From NCBI GenBank assembly GCA_963798075.1, contig CAWCRU010000025.1:11338-75337 (forward strand): a DNA stretch of 64,000 nucleotides, given 5' to 3'. A program made the translations under genes and the position numbers. Below the pieces are notes generated by a model. It did not search any database and had not been told where the DNA came from. It saw only the letters and a list, made by a program, of their open reading frames with translations. This document shows, piece after piece, positions 53,606 to 61,750 of this stretch (its first letter is position 1; the number at the start of each line of letters is the position of its first letter). This DNA comes from DATAOG01 sp963798075. GTDB lineage: Bacteria; Pseudomonadota; Alphaproteobacteria; Geminicoccales; Geminicoccaceae.

Positions 53606-56104
53606 ATGGCCGCCCCTTCCCTTCGCTCCGCCGAGCGCGCCGGCGTCTCCGAGTTCCTCGCCCGGCGGGCGGCCGAGGCGCTCGGTCTCGGCCTGCTGGC
53701 GGCGGCCCTGGTCGTGGCCGTGGCGCTCTGGGGCTACGATCCGAACGATCCATCGCTCAACCACGCGACCGCCGGGCCCAGCACCAATCCCTTGGGCAGC
53801 TTCGGCGCCAGCATCGCCGACGTGCTGCAGCAGACGCTCGGGCTCGCCGCCTGGCTGGTGGTGCTGATCCCGCCGCTCTGGGCCATGCGCCTGATTTTCG
53901 CCAGGCCGCTCGACTGGCCGTGGCTGCCGGTCTCTGCCTTGCCGCTCGCCCTGCTCGCGAGCGCGACCTGGCTCGCAACCCGCCCCTTGCCGGACAGCTG
54001 GCCATTCTGGGTCGGCCTCGGCGGCTTCGTCGGCGATTTCATGCTCAACCGTCTGCAGCACCCGATCGGCGCGGACATCTATCCGACGATTACCGGCAGC
54101 GTCGCCCTGGTCTGCGTGATCCTGGCGATCGGCCTGAGTTGGCGCGAGGTCTGGCAGGTCGGCCGCGCGCTGGCGCTGGCGCCGTTCCGGCTCGGCCGCC
54201 GGCAGGCCGCGCCCGCGGCGCGCAGCGAGCCGCGCTGGGCCCAGGCGATGGAGGAGCGCTACGGCGCGCCGCCGCCCCGGGCGCAGCCCAGGCGACCGCT
54301 GGCGGCGGGCTTCAGCTTCGTCGGTCAGTTCATCGGCGGCCTGGCGGCGCGGCTGCGGCCATCGGGGGAGCGGCCAGGGCGGCCGCGGTCCGACCTCATG
54401 CGCACCGTCGATCCGGCGCTTGCCGCCACCGAGAGCGCGCGCCGGCGGCGGCCGTCGGCGGATAAGCCCGAGCCCTCGCCGCGGCCCGCCGAAGCGCCCG
54501 TGGTCGCGCCCGCGGCGCCCGCGCCCGCGCCGGTGCGCCCGCAGGCCGCCGCCGAGCTGATCCCGGATAGCGAGTTCAAGCTGCCGCCGCTCAAATTCCT
54601 GGCCCAGCCGCGTCAGCGCACCGGCGTCACCCCGGATCGCGCGGCGCTCGCCGAGACCGCGCGCGCGCTCGAGAAGGTGCTCGACGATTTTGGCGTCCGC
54701 GGCGAGATCGTCGACGTGCGGCCGGGTCCGGTCGTGGCGCTCTACGAGCTCGAGCCGGCGCCCGGCACCCGCGCCGCCCGCGTGGTGGCACTCGCCGACG
54801 ACATCGCCCGCTCGCTGTGCGCGATGTCGGTGCGGGTCGCGACCGTGCCGGGGCGCAACGTGATCGGTATCGAGCTGCCCAACGATCAGCGCGAGACCGT
54901 CTATCTGCGCGATCTTCTGGCGAGCCCCGCCTACGAGGACACGTCGGCGCGCCTGACCTTGGCGCTTGGCAAGGACATCAGCGGCGATCCGGTGGTGGTC
55001 GATCTCGCGCGCATGCCCCATCTTCTGATCGCCGGCACCACCGGCTCGGGCAAGTCGGTGGCGATCAACGCGATGATCCTGTCGCTGCTCTACCGGCTGC
55101 CGCCCGACGAGTGCAAGCTGATCATGATCGACCCCAAGGTGATCGAGCTGTCGGTCTACGAGGACATCCCCCATCTGCTGGCGCCGGTGGTCACCGAGCC
55201 GCACAAGGCCGTGGTCGCGCTCAAGTGGGTGGTGCGCGAGATGGACGACCGCTATCGCCTCATGTCGCACCTGGGCGTGCGCGACCTCTTCGCCTACAAC
55301 CGCCGGATCGGCGAGGCGCTCGAGCGCGGCGACCAGCTCTCGCGGCGCGTGCAGACCGGCTTCGAGCCCGGCACCGGCGTGCCGGTGTTCGAGCAGCAGC
55401 CGATCGAGATGCGCAAGATGCCGCTGATCGTGGTCGTGGTCGACGAGGTCGCCGACCTCATGCTGACCGCCGGCAAGGAGATCGAGTCCGCGATCCAGCG
55501 ACTGTCGCAGAAGGCGCGCGCCGCCGGCATCCATCTGATCGTCGCGACCCAGCGGCCCTCGGTCGACGTCCTCACCGGCGTAATCAAGGCCAACCTGCCG
55601 AGCCGGATCAGCTTCCGGGTCTCCTCCAAGATCGACAGCCGGACCATCCTGGGCGAGCCCGGCGCCGAGCAGCTGCTCGGTCAGGGCGACCTTTTGCACA
55701 TGATGCCGGGCGAGCGGATCACCCGCATCCACGGGCCGCTGGTGACCGACGAGGAGGTCGAGCGCGTGGTCAACTTCCTGCGCCAGCAGGGCGAGCCCGA
55801 CTACCTCGATTCGGTGACCGACGAGGCGGCGCTGGACGCGTCCGCCCCGATCGGCCCCGGGCTCGGCGAGCCGGCGGCCAACGGCGAGGACGCCCAATAC
55901 GCCCAGGCGCTGCAGATCATCGCCCGCGAGGGCAAGGCATCGACCAGTTTCCTGCAGCGCAAGATGCGGATCGGCTACAACAGCGCCGCCCGCCTGATCG
56001 AGCGGATGGAGGCCGATGGCCACGTGAGCCATCCCGACCACGTCGGCCGCCGGCAGGTGCTGATCGGCGGCCAGGACGCCGAGCCCGACGGCACGCCTTG
56101 GTGA
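53606..56104 (+). CDS. ftsK: DNA translocase FtsK
   Basis: An 832-residue FtsK/SpoIIIE DNA pump for chromosome-dimer resolution and septal DNA clearance. Residues ~25-200 carry four membrane helices. A proline/alanine-rich linker (~200-310) follows; it is shorter than in E. coli. The alpha/beta motor has Walker A IAGTTGSGKSVAINAM near residue 480 and Walker B IVVVVDEVADLML. The C-terminal gamma winged-helix domain, which reads KOPS sequences, is DNA-binding (STSFLQRKMRIGYNSAARLI). It is followed 29 bases later by lolA, a frequent alphaproteobacterial order. Confidence 0.97.
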   Translation: MAAPSLRSAERAGVSEFLARRAAEALGLGLLAAALVVAVALWGYDPNDPSLNHATAGPSTNPLGSFGASIADVLQQTLGLAAWLVVLIPPLWAMRLIFARPLDWPWLPVSALPLALLASATWLATRPLPDSWPFWVGLGGFVGDFMLNRLQHPIGADIYPTITGSVALVCVILAIGLSWREVWQVGRALALAPFRLGRRQAAPAARSEPRWAQAMEERYGAPPPRAQPRRPLAAGFSFVGQFIGGLAARLRPSGERPGRPRSDLMRTVDPALAATESARRRRPSADKPEPSPRPAEAPVVAPAAPAPAPVRPQAAAELIPDSEFKLPPLKFLAQPRQRTGVTPDRAALAETARALEKVLDDFGVRGEIVDVRPGPVVALYELEPAPGTRAARVVALADDIARSLCAMSVRVATVPGRNVIGIELPNDQRETVYLRDLLASPAYEDTSARLTLALGKDISGDPVVVDLARMPHLLIAGTTGSGKSVAINAMILSLLYRLPPDECKLIMIDPKVIELSVYEDIPHLLAPVVTEPHKAVVALKWVVREMDDRYRLMSHLGVRDLFAYNRRIGEALERGDQLSRRVQTGFEPGTGVPVFEQQPIEMRKMPLIVVVVDEVADLMLTAGKEIESAIQRLSQKARAAGIHLIVATQRPSVDVLTGVIKANLPSRISFRVSSKIDSRTILGEPGAEQLLGQGDLLHMMPGERITRIHGPLVTDEEVERVVNFLRQQGEPDYLDSVTDEAALDASAPIGPGLGEPAANGEDAQYAQALQIIAREGKASTSFLQRKMRIGYNSAARLIERMEADGHVSHPDHVGRRQVLIGGQDAEPDGTPW

Positions 56105-56133
56105 GCCTGCGGCCGGCGCCCCGGGAGATGCGG

Positions 56134-56772
56134 ATGAACCATCTGCTGCGCGCCGTGGCGCTCGTGGCAATCCTGCTCGGCGGCCTTGCCGCTGGGCCCT
56201 CGAGTGCCGCGATCCGCGATGCGGCCACCGCCCGGGCCGAGGACGTGGCGCGGATCGAGGCCTATCTCAACGGCCTGCACAGCCTGCGTGCGGCCTTCGT
56301 CCAGATCAACCCGGACGGCGGCATGGTGACCGGGACTCTGTCCTACGAGCGCCCCGACAAGATGCGCCTCGACTACGACCCGCCGAGCAAGCTCTTGATC
56401 ATCGCCAACGGCTGGGACCTGGTCTACCAGGACCGCAAGCTCAAGCAGGTCAGCCATCTGTTCACCAGCAAGACACCGCTCGGTTTCCTTTTGACCAAGC
56501 ACATCCAACTCAGCGGCGACGTCACGGTGACCAGTCTCGAACGCCGCGGGGGCGAGCTCAGGGTGACGCTGGTCAGGACCGACGAGCCGAACCAGGGCTC
56601 GATCATCATGGCCTTCGCCGAACAGCCCTTCGAGCTCCGCCACTGGACCGTGATCGATCCGCAGGGCTACGCCACCAACGTCCTGCTCGACCGGGTCGAG
56701 ACCGGGGTCGCGCTCGACGACGACCTGTTCGTCTACCGCAATCCGGACTTCTACCCGGAGGCCCGCCAGTAG
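56134..56772 (+). CDS. lolA: Outer-membrane lipoprotein carrier protein LolA
   Basis: A 212-residue periplasmic chaperone that ferries lipoproteins from LolCDE to the outer membrane. The signal peptide (NHLLRAVALVAILLGGLAAG) is followed by the LolA domain: RAAFVQINPDGGMVTGTLSY, RPDKMRLDYDPPSKLLIIAN, then the open beta-barrel strands with TPLGFLLTKHI and the WTVIDPQG turn. ATG 56134 is preferred to 56128 because GGGAG at 56123-56127 is correctly spaced only for the former. Confidence 0.95.
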   Translation: MNHLLRAVALVAILLGGLAAGPSSAAIRDAATARAEDVARIEAYLNGLHSLRAAFVQINPDGGMVTGTLSYERPDKMRLDYDPPSKLLIIANGWDLVYQDRKLKQVSHLFTSKTPLGFLLTKHIQLSGDVTVTSLERRGGELRVTLVRTDEPNQGSIIMAFAEQPFELRHWTVIDPQGYATNVLLDRVETGVALDDDLFVYRNPDFYPEARQ

Positions 56773-56812
56773 GCCCCCAGCAGACCCCCAGCAGGCCCCC
56801 CCAGCAGGCCCC
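56773..56812. repeat. C-rich low-complexity repeat after lolA
   Basis: Three imperfect direct copies of a CCCCCAGCAG unit with variable C-runs follow the lolA stop directly. C-runs of this length are prone to slippage and to miscounting in sequencing. No coding or terminator function is evident. Confidence 0.7.
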
Positions 56813-56981
56813 GATGCCGCCGCCCGCAGGGTCGCCAGGCGGGCGGCCCGGGCGCGAGGATTGCGCTCCGCCGGCGCCGCGCCATCTGTTAGGGTGAGGC
56901 CGGGGTTGCGGAATGCAATTCGGTGCCGGAACGTTTCCCGTGCGGACGCCGGAGATTACGGCCCAAAGATCGGGGACAGGG

Positions 56982-57573
56982 ATGGAAACGGTACGGGCCT
57001 ACGTGCGCGTGCTCTTGGATCGGGTGGTGACGCCGGTCGCGACCGTGCTGCTCCGGTGCCACGTGACCCCGAACCAGGTCTCGCTGATGGGCGTGCTGTT
57101 GACCCTGGTCACGGCCGCGCTGATCGTCGATGGCCGGCTGCTGCTCGCCGGCCTGCTCTACATTCTGGCCGCGAGCCTCGATCTGCTTGATGGCGTGCTC
57201 GCGCGGCTGGCCAAGCTCGCGAGCCGCTTTGGCGCCTTCCTCGAATTCGACCGCGGACCGGGTCTCCGAGGGGGTGGTGTTCGCGGCGATCGCCTATCAC
57301 TTCGCGAGCCGGGGGCAGTCGGTCGATGCCGCGCTCGCGGTCCTCGCCCTGCTCGGCTCGGTGCTCGTCAGCTACACCCGCGCCCGCGCCGAGGGCTTGG
57401 GCCTCGAGTGCAAGGTCGGCATCATGACCCGCGCCGAACGCGTGCTGCTGGTCGCTTTCGGCCTGATGCTCGGCCTGCTGCCCGCGGCGGTCTATCTGCT
57501 GGTGGCGCTGACCGCATTCTCGGCGATGCAGCGGATCGTCCACGCCTTCCGCCAGCTCAATCCGCAAGGATAG
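56982..57573 (+). CDS. CDP-alcohol phosphatidyltransferase, frameshifted
   Basis: A ~197-codon integral membrane enzyme that displaces CMP from a CDP-alcohol with a second alcohol in phospholipid synthesis (PgsA/PssA-like). The catalytic motif is D-x2-D-G-x2-A-R-x(n)-G-x3-D-x3-D. Its first part is in the starting frame (DLLDGVLARLAKLASRFGAF). One extra base at 57244-57247 breaks the frame, and the expected DSTADRVSEG, supplying the last two aspartates, is in the next frame. Changing GAATTCG to GATTCG restores the whole motif. The rest (YTRARAEGLGLECKVGIMTR) is CDP-alcohol-transferase-like and runs to the TAG at 57571. ATG 56982 gives the family N-terminus. Alcohol specificity is unknown. Confidence 0.85.
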
Positions 57574-57664
57574 CGCCGGCGCCTGAGCGGCCCGATCCCA
57601 GATCGGCATGATCGTGGCGCCGGCCATTGCACGCCGCGCGAAGAAGCGGTGCAGGATGGCTAGT

Positions 57665-58216
57665 TCAACCGCACCAGCTGCGCCGGGCGCCGTCCCAAGG
57701 TCGCGCCAGGCCCTCGGCGACCAGGATCGCGCCCAGCGAGCGGCCGGCGCGCTCGAGGGTGCGCAGCTTGCGGCCGTAGCGGTCCTCGTCGCGATCGCCG
57801 GCGCGCAAGAGCTCGAACGGGCCGGCGTTGATCAGCTCCAGCAGGCGCCGGGTCGCGCGGCCGCCGCGCGCCAGTTCAGACGCGCATTTCGGGCTGAAAA
57901 CCTCGGGCGCGTCGATGTCCTCGAGCCGGATCTTGATGCCGTCGTAACGGATGGTGTCGCCGTCGATCACGCAGTTCGGCGCGCGCGCGTAGGCGCAGAG
58001 CGTGAAGCTGCCGCCCCCGTTCATCACGAAGCTGCCGCCGCCCCCGAGCGCAAAGGCGCTGTTGGCGCCGGTCAGATCCGGATGCAGCGCAGCCGCGAGC
58101 GCCAGGACGGCGGCGACCCCGGTCGCGGCTGCGAGCCGCCGCCATTGCGCCTGCCCTGGCCGCGGCTCGCGCTGCTGTTTTCTCGATCTGCGTCTGAATT
58201 GGAGTGCCTGCATCAA
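57665..58216 (-). CDS. Thermonuclease (staphylococcal nuclease-like) family protein
   Basis: A 183-residue SNase-fold protein. A basic N-terminus and hydrophobic stretch (AAATGVAAVLALAAAL) act as signal or anchor, so the nuclease domain is probably exported. The domain starts near residue 82 with CVIDGDTIRYDGIKIRLEDI and DAPEVF, the OB-fold and calcium site. It continues through RATRRLLELI to the RDEDRYGRKLRTL block, which contains the conserved Arg and Asp/Glu-type active-site residues. Substrate (DNA or RNA) is not determined. The upstream region is strikingly A+T-rich. Confidence 0.85.
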   Translation of the reverse strand: MMQALQFRRRSRKQQREPRPGQAQWRRLAAATGVAAVLALAAALHPDLTGANSAFALGGGGSFVMNGGGSFTLCAYARAPNCVIDGDTIRYDGIKIRLEDIDAPEVFSPKCASELARGGRATRRLLELINAGPFELLRAGDRDEDRYGRKLRTLERAGRSLGAILVAEGLARPWDGARRSWCG

Positions 58217-58396
58217 TGTCGCCCGCGCCTTGCGCCCTCTTGCTCAAATCACATACTATCCAGTTATTGTTAGTGATCATTTATTGCCGGGTTACGATTT
58301 AATAAGTATTGCCCGTATCTTAGTTCAATTTATGAGATCAGGCGACCTCTGGGATCCTGCCTGGGTGATCTGGCCGAAGATTGTAGCTGCGGGTCT
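58217..58396. promoter_or_regulatory. A+T-rich intergenic patch upstream of the thermonuclease gene
   Basis: About 90 bases (58245-58340) are mostly A and T, in sharp contrast to the surrounding sequence. The patch lies directly upstream of the minus-strand thermonuclease gene and downstream of the EamA gene. It could be a promoter or UP-element region, a binding site for a nucleoid-associated silencer, or a trace of imported DNA. No gene is seen in it. Confidence 0.45.
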
Positions 58397-59290
58397 TCAC
58401 GGAGCGCCGCGATCACGACCGGGTCTGCCCGTCGTCGCGATCCAGATGCCTGCGAACACGGCGATCAGCCCGAGGATCAGGTTGAGCGTCACCGGCTCTC
58501 GCACCAGCATGGCCGCCAGCAATGCGGCGGCGACTGGATTGACCGTCATCGTGGAGGCGACCCGCGTCGGTGTCGCCCGCTCAAGTGCGAGGACCCACAG
58601 AATGAACGCCAGGGCGCCCCCTTCGATGCCGAGGTAGAGGCCCGCGGCCCACTCTTCGACCCCGAAGCTGCGCACGACCGCGAGGCGGCCGGTGACCGCA
58701 TCGACCAGGAGCAACGCGGCGGCACCGGCACCCATCCCGACGGTCAGGAAGCCCAAGGCGCTCGATCTCTGGATGAACGGGCGCGACCAGACATTGTAGA
58801 ACGCCATGCACAAGACCGCGCCCGCCATGATCAGCTCGCCCCGCCACGCCCCGGGCGGGGCGGCCGCCAGACTCGAAGCGAGCGCTGCGAAGACGCCGGC
58901 CATGGCGATCGCGACGCCCGTGGTCTTGCGGGCGGTCAAGGGCTCGATGCCCAACAGCGCGCCGACCGCCATCGTCTGCAAAGGCAGCGTCGAGAGGGCG
59001 AGACTGGCGCGCGCCGCGGTCGTGTAGCCGACCGCAATATTATAGAGAACGAAAAACAGCCCAAAGAAGGCCAACCCCAAAGCGACGACGCCCGCCCAGT
59101 CGCCTCGCGCCGGCCAGCGCACGCGCAGCGCCAGAGCGATCGGCAGGACGCAGAGAAAGCCGAAGCCCCAGCGCAGAACCGCGAGCGTGATCGGATCGGC
59201 GCTGCTCACCAGGAAACGGGTGACCGCGGCCGCGGTGCCGCCGAGCGCGCTCGACAGCAGCGCGATCGCGACCCCCAGTTGCTCATTCAT
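58397..59290 (-). CDS. EamA family (DMT superfamily) transporter
   Basis: A 297-residue inner-membrane transporter with ten predicted helices in two EamA repeats (for example FGFLCVLPIALALRVRW in the first and WAAGLYLGIEGGALAFILWV in the second). The second repeat ends with the typical EPVTLNLILGLIAVFAGIWI. EamA proteins export amino acids or other metabolites. ATG 59290 gives the standard first helix. It is divergent from an XRE-family regulator whose start is 80 bases away, so the regulator may control it. Confidence 0.92.
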   Translation of the reverse strand: MNEQLGVAIALLSSALGGTAAAVTRFLVSSADPITLAVLRWGFGFLCVLPIALALRVRWPARGDWAGVVALGLAFFGLFFVLYNIAVGYTTAARASLALSTLPLQTMAVGALLGIEPLTARKTTGVAIAMAGVFAALASSLAAAPPGAWRGELIMAGAVLCMAFYNVWSRPFIQRSSALGFLTVGMGAGAAALLLVDAVTGRLAVVRSFGVEEWAAGLYLGIEGGALAFILWVLALERATPTRVASTMTVNPVAAALLAAMLVREPVTLNLILGLIAVFAGIWIATTGRPGRDRGAP

Positions 59291-59370
59291 CGTCCGTTTC
59301 CCGACCAACACCTCGAGACATCGGCTTATTGTCGACGGCCGTGGTCCCATCAACTACGTGGCAGGTAGTC

Positions 59371-60183
59371 ATGGGCGCGCCGTCTGATTTTGCGTTTAGG
59401 CTGCGCTGGTGGCGCCGGCACCGGGGAATCTCGCAGCTCGAGCTCGCGGGCCGGCCCGAGGTCTCGCAGCGCCACCTGAGCTTTTTGGAGCTGGGCAGGT
59501 CCGCCCCGAGCCGCGAGATGGTCCTGCGCCTCGCCACCGCGCTAACGGTTCCGCTTCGCCAGCAGAACGCGCTCCTCCTGGCCGCAGGCTTCGCGCCGGT
59601 CTGGCGCGAGAGCGAGCTCGCAGCACCGGAGCTCGCAGCCGTCCGCAACGGTCTCGACTACATTTTGAGCCAGCAGGAGCCCTTCCCCGCGGTCGTCGTC
59701 GATCGCCGCTGGAACCTCCTCAAAGCCAACACCGGGGCCGTCCGCCTGGTCGAGTTCCTGGTCGGGCCGCTCGCTCGAGATGCCTCGATCAATCTCGCCG
59801 ATGCCCTGCTCGGGCCGGACATCCTGCGCCCTTTCCTCGTGAACTGGGAGGAGGTGGTCCGCTACTTCATTCGCAGCGTCGAGGCCGACGCCGCCGCGGA
59901 CGGCACCGCCGAGACCGGAGCGCTCCTGCGCCGGCTCCTCGCCGCTCCCGGCGTCGACGTCGTCCTCAGGCGGATGCACGTCGAGCCGGCGCCCGGCCCC
60001 GTTCTGCCCATGCATTTTCGAAAGGGCGAAATCTCGCTCCGCCTGTTCACGACGATCGCGACCCTTGGCACGCCCCAGGACATCACGCTCCAGGAGCTGC
60101 GCATCGAATGCTTCTTCGCGATGGACGAGGCCACCGCGGAAATCTTTCGCTCCTGGGCCGCAGAAAAGGTCGCTCGCCCCTGA
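59371..60183 (+). CDS. XRE family transcriptional regulator with MmyB-like ligand-binding domain
   Basis: A 270-residue regulator. Residues ~5-65 are the helix-turn-helix (RLRWWRRHRGISQLELAGRP then VSQRHLSFLELGRSAPSREM), in which SQRHLSFLE is the classic recognition helix of this subfamily. The remaining ~190 residues are an MmyB/PAS-like sensing domain (PAVVVDRRWNLLKANTGAVR). Members often control a divergently encoded short-chain dehydrogenase or transporter; here the neighbour is an EamA exporter. ATG 59371 is preferred to the in-frame GTG 59341 and TTG 59329. Confidence 0.9.
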   Translation: MGAPSDFAFRLRWWRRHRGISQLELAGRPEVSQRHLSFLELGRSAPSREMVLRLATALTVPLRQQNALLLAAGFAPVWRESELAAPELAAVRNGLDYILSQQEPFPAVVVDRRWNLLKANTGAVRLVEFLVGPLARDASINLADALLGPDILRPFLVNWEEVVRYFIRSVEADAAADGTAETGALLRRLLAAPGVDVVLRRMHVEPAPGPVLPMHFRKGEISLRLFTTIATLGTPQDITLQELRIECFFAMDEATAEIFRSWAAEKVARP

Positions 60184-60235
60184 GCGCGGTGGGCGAGAGG
60201 CGAAGGCAGCCTCGATCCCGGGGCGGTTCGAAGGC

Positions 60236-60661
60236 TCAGCCGGGCTGGGTGTCGACCAGCTCGATGGCCTCGGGAAAGCTCAACCAGCGGTGACGCCGCG
60301 AGGCCCAGTAGAGGCGTTCGGGGGGCGCGAAGTCGGGATCGGCGAAGCCGCCGACGGCGATGCCGACGATGCCCGGGTAGGCCTCGGTCCGAAAGCAGAG
60401 CGTGACCCCGCAGGTCGGGCAGAACTCGGTCTCGGTCCAGCGTCCGGAAGCGCCCTGGTGCCGCCAGAGGGTGCGCGCGCCGGTCACCGCCACGGCCGCT
60501 ACCGGATAGAAGGCGCTATAGGTGAAGCCGCCGCCGCTCTGCCGTTGGCAGTTGCTGCAGCTGCAGGCGTAGACCACGGTCGGCTCGCCACGCGCGGTGG
60601 CGGTCAGCTGGCCGCAGCCGCAACGGGCGGTGCGCTTGCTCGTGCTCTCGTTTGCGCTCAC
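60236..60661 (-). CDS. GFA family protein (glutathione-dependent formaldehyde-activating enzyme-like)
   Basis: A 141-residue zinc-binding protein of the Gfa/CENP-V fold. Cysteine motifs are in order: CGCGQL near residue 15, CSCSNCQR near residue 33 and CPTCG near residue 80, sufficient for two Zn sites. The founding member was proposed to speed conjugation of formaldehyde with glutathione, but most homologues are of unknown function. GTG 60661 gives a compact protein; longer in-frame starts add non-homologous residues. It is convergent with the XRE regulator gene. Confidence 0.88.
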   Translation of the reverse strand: MSANESTSKRTARCGCGQLTATARGEPTVVYACSCSNCQRQSGGGFTYSAFYPVAAVAVTGARTLWRHQGASGRWTETEFCPTCGVTLCFRTEAYPGIVGIAVGGFADPDFAPPERLYWASRRHRWLSFPEAIELVDTQPG

Positions 60662-60750
60662 GGCTCCGATCCTGTGCCCGCCGGCGAGTGAGCGACAATC
60701 TGCGCCGCGGCCGGCCTCGGTCAAGCCGGACCTGCCGGAACCCATGCGCT

Positions 60751-61674
60751 TTAGTCGCCTTTGGCCGCGAGCTTCGCCTCGGCATCGGCATTGTGCGCTC
60801 GTTCCGGGCCATGTCGCCTGCGGGTGTGCTCCTCGACGAAGACATGGCTGTAGAGCTGGGCGAGCCAGGCCTTGCCCTCCTGGGTGCGATCGAGATGGCC
60901 GATGGCCTCTTGAAGGTAGGGCTCGACGCTCGCCCAGAAAAAGCGCGGATAGTCCTCGGCGAGATCTGCCGGGGTCTCGTAGCCCCGCCGCTGGGCGATG
61001 CCGGTCTCGGCGAACTCGTAGAACAGCGCGGTCAACTTGCTCGGGTAGAAGGGATCGCCCAGCTGGCCGATCAGGTCGGCCGCGCGGACCAGGGCGGGCT
61101 CGCCCGCGGTATCCTGGTGGTCGTCGTCGGCAGGCACCGGGAAGCGGGTGAGCTCGATGCCGTGGGCGACCCGCTCCGCATCGAGGATGGCGATCTCCTT
61201 CAGGCGGTGGCGCACGAAGATCTTGCCTCGATCGACGTGATAGGGCGCGAGCGCCGCATCCGACGCGCCGCGCGGCAGGACCAGCGTATCGCCCGCCTCG
61301 TTGACGACGTAGCGGCCGTCGCGATCACCAGCACAGATGCCGCGCAGATAGCCGATGTCGTGGACGAGGGTCGCGGTCGTGAAATGCAGCCAGTCCTCGG
61401 CGGTCACGTGCTCGACCAGGATCCGGCCCTTGAGGATCGCCTGGCCGACCATGGTCACGAGAATGGTGTGATCGGCGTCGTGGTAGAGTGCATCGCTGCT
61501 CGCGATCCGCTCGATCCCGACCCGCGCCATCGTGCGCAGCATGTCGCCGAACTCGGGTCGCAGCTGGCCAAAGATCGCCCCGTAGTTGGCGGCCAGCCGG
61601 TCGCCGAGCTCATCGGCCAGGACGCTTGCGATGTTCAACCCGGAATGTCCCAGATACCGGACTTCAACTCCCAC
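60751..61674 (-). CDS. HD domain metal-dependent phosphohydrolase
   Basis: About 307 residues. The HD superfamily metal ligands are visible: the first histidine in ALYHDADHT, the HD pair in LVHDIGYLRG near residue 105, and downstream histidine/aspartate residues in the RHRLKEIAILDAER region. Members hydrolyse phosphate esters of nucleotides or other small molecules; this subgroup is not characterised to me. GTG 61674 is chosen because AAGGG stands seven bases upstream; TTG 61701 in the same frame would add nine residues. It ends just before the GFA gene. Confidence 0.82.
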   Translation of the reverse strand: MGVEVRYLGHSGLNIASVLADELGDRLAANYGAIFGQLRPEFGDMLRTMARVGIERIASSDALYHDADHTILVTMVGQAILKGRILVEHVTAEDWLHFTTATLVHDIGYLRGICAGDRDGRYVVNEAGDTLVLPRGASDAALAPYHVDRGKIFVRHRLKEIAILDAERVAHGIELTRFPVPADDDHQDTAGEPALVRAADLIGQLGDPFYPSKLTALFYEFAETGIAQRRGYETPADLAEDYPRFFWASVEPYLQEAIGHLDRTQEGKAWLAQLYSHVFVEEHTRRRHGPERAHNADAEAKLAAKGD

Positions 61675-61750
61675 ATTGCGCCCTTCCGGCTTGCCTGACA
61701 ATCCCTCGCCCCCGGGATGGCCCGGGGTGGGAGCTGTGCTGCGCCGGCCC

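Noticed and set aside
52913..56170. 1085-codon open frame antisense to ftsK and the aminotransferase
   Set aside because: The opposite strand has complete FtsK motifs; the antisense translation is low-complexity Arg/Gly/Asp-rich sequence without domains, a normal result of high third-position G+C.
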